A stretch of 15,811 nucleotides of DNA from Actinomycetes bacterium (GTDB taxonomy: Bacteria; Actinomycetota; Actinomycetes; S36-B12; UBA10799). The notes under the pieces are model-generated. The model did not search any database. It had not been told where the DNA came from and worked only from the letters and a program-made list of their open reading frames with translations. Positions 14,952 through 15,811 of the stretch are shown piece by piece. The stretch lies in NCBI GenBank assembly GCA_029779995.1, contig JAKOZM010000263.1, forward strand, positions 1-15,811, read 5' to 3'. Made by a program: the position numbers and the translations under genes. The stretch's first letter is position 1. Every line of letters starts with the position of its first letter.

Positions 14952-15347
14952 TCATCGACTGTCGCCGCACAGCGCGAGAGCGACGTCCTCGACGGTGTCG
15001 ATGTCGGAGGCACGGATAGTTGCCGTGACGGTGTTGCCGGTTTCGAGTGCCCAGGTGAAGTCGTCAGTCTCGAGCCCGCCTGTCGGCTCAGCGCAGCCGG
15101 CCTGTCGGACGGCTTCGCGAGCGGCGGCGTTGAGGTCCTCGAACATCGGGTCCCAGATGGAGCGCAGCGTGCTTGGGCACCCGTGGGCGTCGAGAAGGCG
15201 CCTCATCAGGGTGGCTGCGTCCCGTGGATCTTGGACGACGGTTGCGCCGAGGACCTGACGTTCGGGCAGGCCCATGACGAGCAGGATGACGTTGTGCTCG
15301 CCGTCTGGGAGCCAGACGACGTTCGGGTAGAGCTGCCAGGCGCTCAT
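14952..15347 (-). CDS. Hypothetical protein, 131 aa
   Basis: A 131-residue soluble acidic protein of no recognised family. It alternates hydrophobic strands (V-V-W-L-P-D-G, V-I-L-L-V-M-G-L) with a helical middle (A-T-L-M-R-R-L-L-D-A) and ends in a strand/helix segment near V-E-D-V-A-L-A-L. The ATG at 15347 has GGAGG in front of it and overlaps the WhiB-like stop by 4 bp (ATGA), so the longer open frame upstream, which only mirrors the WhiB-like gene, is excluded. It sits between the WhiB-like and TniQ genes in a single apparent transcription unit. Confidence 0.75.
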   Translation of the reverse strand: MSAWQLYPNVVWLPDGEHNVILLVMGLPERQVLGATVVQDPRDAATLMRRLLDAHGCPSTLRSIWDPMFEDLNAAAREAVRQAGCAEPTGGLETDDFTWALETGNTVTATIRASDIDTVEDVALALCGDSR

Positions 15348-15652
15348 GCGGTCCTCCGTTGTTTCGTCGTGCGGGCACGGGCACCGTCGAGACGCCCGTT
15401 GCGGTAGCCATGGGCGGCGGCGATGCCCGTGTATCCGGACAGCCCGGCAAGGTCCGCACACTCCACGGCTATGGGGCAGTCGGCGCATAGGGCGCTGGGT
15501 TCCATGAGTGCGGCCTGCCGGGCGGCGGGGGTGAGCGACGCGGCATACGTGGCCTCCCAGCGGGCCCATTCGACGGTGAGGTCTTTGCAGCTGCCGTCGG
15601 CGAGGCTCCAGGCCGCGTCGCGGGCCAGGACTTCGCGGCTGATTCCTCTCAC
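15344..15652 (-). CDS. WhiB-like iron-sulfur protein
   Basis: A 102-residue protein with the four-cysteine arrangement of WhiB-like proteins: C22, then C56-x2-C59-x5-C65, which bind a [4Fe-4S] cluster in that family. After the cysteines, G-Y-T-G-I-A-A-A-H-G-Y-R-N-G-R stands where the G-[IV]-W-G-G turn and a basic tail normally lie, so the turn is degenerate. WhiB-like proteins act as redox- or NO-sensitive transcription regulators, usually with the principal sigma factor, in actinobacteria and their phages. The GTG at 15652 is chosen because it overlaps the stop of the upstream gene (GTGA) and has GGAG about 8 nt before it. An ATG at 15748 would add 32 residues, including a histidine run, that merely mirror the upstream gene. 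It may control the TniQ operon. Confidence 0.75.
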   Translation of the reverse strand: MRGISREVLARDAAWSLADGSCKDLTVEWARWEATYAASLTPAARQAALMEPSALCADCPIAVECADLAGLSGYTGIAAAHGYRNGRLDGARARTTKQRRTA

Positions 15653-15811
15653 TGGTGGCTCCGATGCGAGCCGAGGCACTGGGTTGGGACGTGTGCCGTG
15701 GTGATGGTGATGGACTCGAGGAGGTCGGCGTCGGGGCCGTGCTGGCACAGGAGCTGGTGTTGAAGGTAGGCGCGTGCCTCGAGGGCGGCGTGCTGGGTCG
15801 AATAGGAGCCG
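15649..15811 (-). CDS. 3' end of an unknown protein (partial)
   Basis: The last 53 residues of a gene entering from beyond the right edge of the window, ending with TGA at 15651-15649. The reading begins G-S-Y-S-T-Q-H-A-A-L-E-A-R-A-Y-L and ends S-H-R-S-H-Q. It is inferred from the open frame to the window edge and the 4-bp stop/start overlap (GTGA) with the WhiB-like gene. No family can be named from this fragment. Confidence 0.5.
   Translation of the reverse strand, partial: GSYSTQHAALEARAYLQHQLLCQHGPDADLLESITITTAHVPTQCLGSHRSHQ

Noticed and set aside
13677..15407. A 576-codon open frame on the plus strand
   Set aside because: It runs antisense through the TniQ gene, the 131-aa gene and the end of the WhiB-like gene, all of which have family motifs. 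Its Gly/Val/Asp-rich composition is the usual mirror of a high-GC coding strand.
1..15811. CRISPR array, tRNA, rRNA or complete insertion sequence
   Set aside because: No regularly spaced direct repeats, no cloverleaf-like segment or CCA-ended stem, no rRNA-like conserved sequence, and no transposase or integrase motif were found on either strand.

Overview
The window comes from a high-GC actinobacterium (Actinomycetota). GC is high throughout, GTG starts are frequent, genes overlap by 1-8 bp, and there is a WhiB-like protein, a family confined to actinobacteria and their phages. No rRNA, tRNA or CRISPR array was seen. The content looks like an accessory or defence island rather than core genome.

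Left part (1-3494). On the minus strand lie a small cysteine-rich protein (321-67) and a DUF4037 nucleotidyltransferase-like protein (1642-581), each followed by a hairpin. On the plus strand lie a HigB/HigA toxin-antitoxin pair (1823-2423) whose toxin frame is broken by one missing base, and a 2'-5' RNA ligase-like 2H phosphoesterase (2525-3067). A gene-free stretch (3068-3494) between convergent genes contains a 52-bp, almost perfect, loop-less palindrome (3222-3273).

Centre (3495-10375, minus strand). This is a complete type I Wadjet plasmid-defence operon, jetA-jetB-jetC-jetD, with overlapping genes and all visible catalytic motifs intact. JetABC form an SMC-like loop-extruding complex and JetD is the Toprim-type nuclease that cuts small circular DNA.

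Right of Wadjet (10535-13114, minus strand). A compact cassette of five genes is transcribed toward Wadjet: a 57-aa protein, a three-pass membrane protein (DUF6338-like), a 77-aa acidic protein, a protein with RusA-like motifs, and a GIY-YIG nuclease. The last four are linked by 1-4 bp overlaps. A membrane protein, a small partner and two nuclease-like proteins next to Wadjet make a candidate undescribed defence or DNA-processing module.

Right end (13167-15811, minus strand). An operon holds the 3' end of an unknown gene, a WhiB-like protein, a 131-aa unknown protein and a TniQ zinc-finger protein. No transposase or AAA ATPase partner is visible, though the operon runs off the window.
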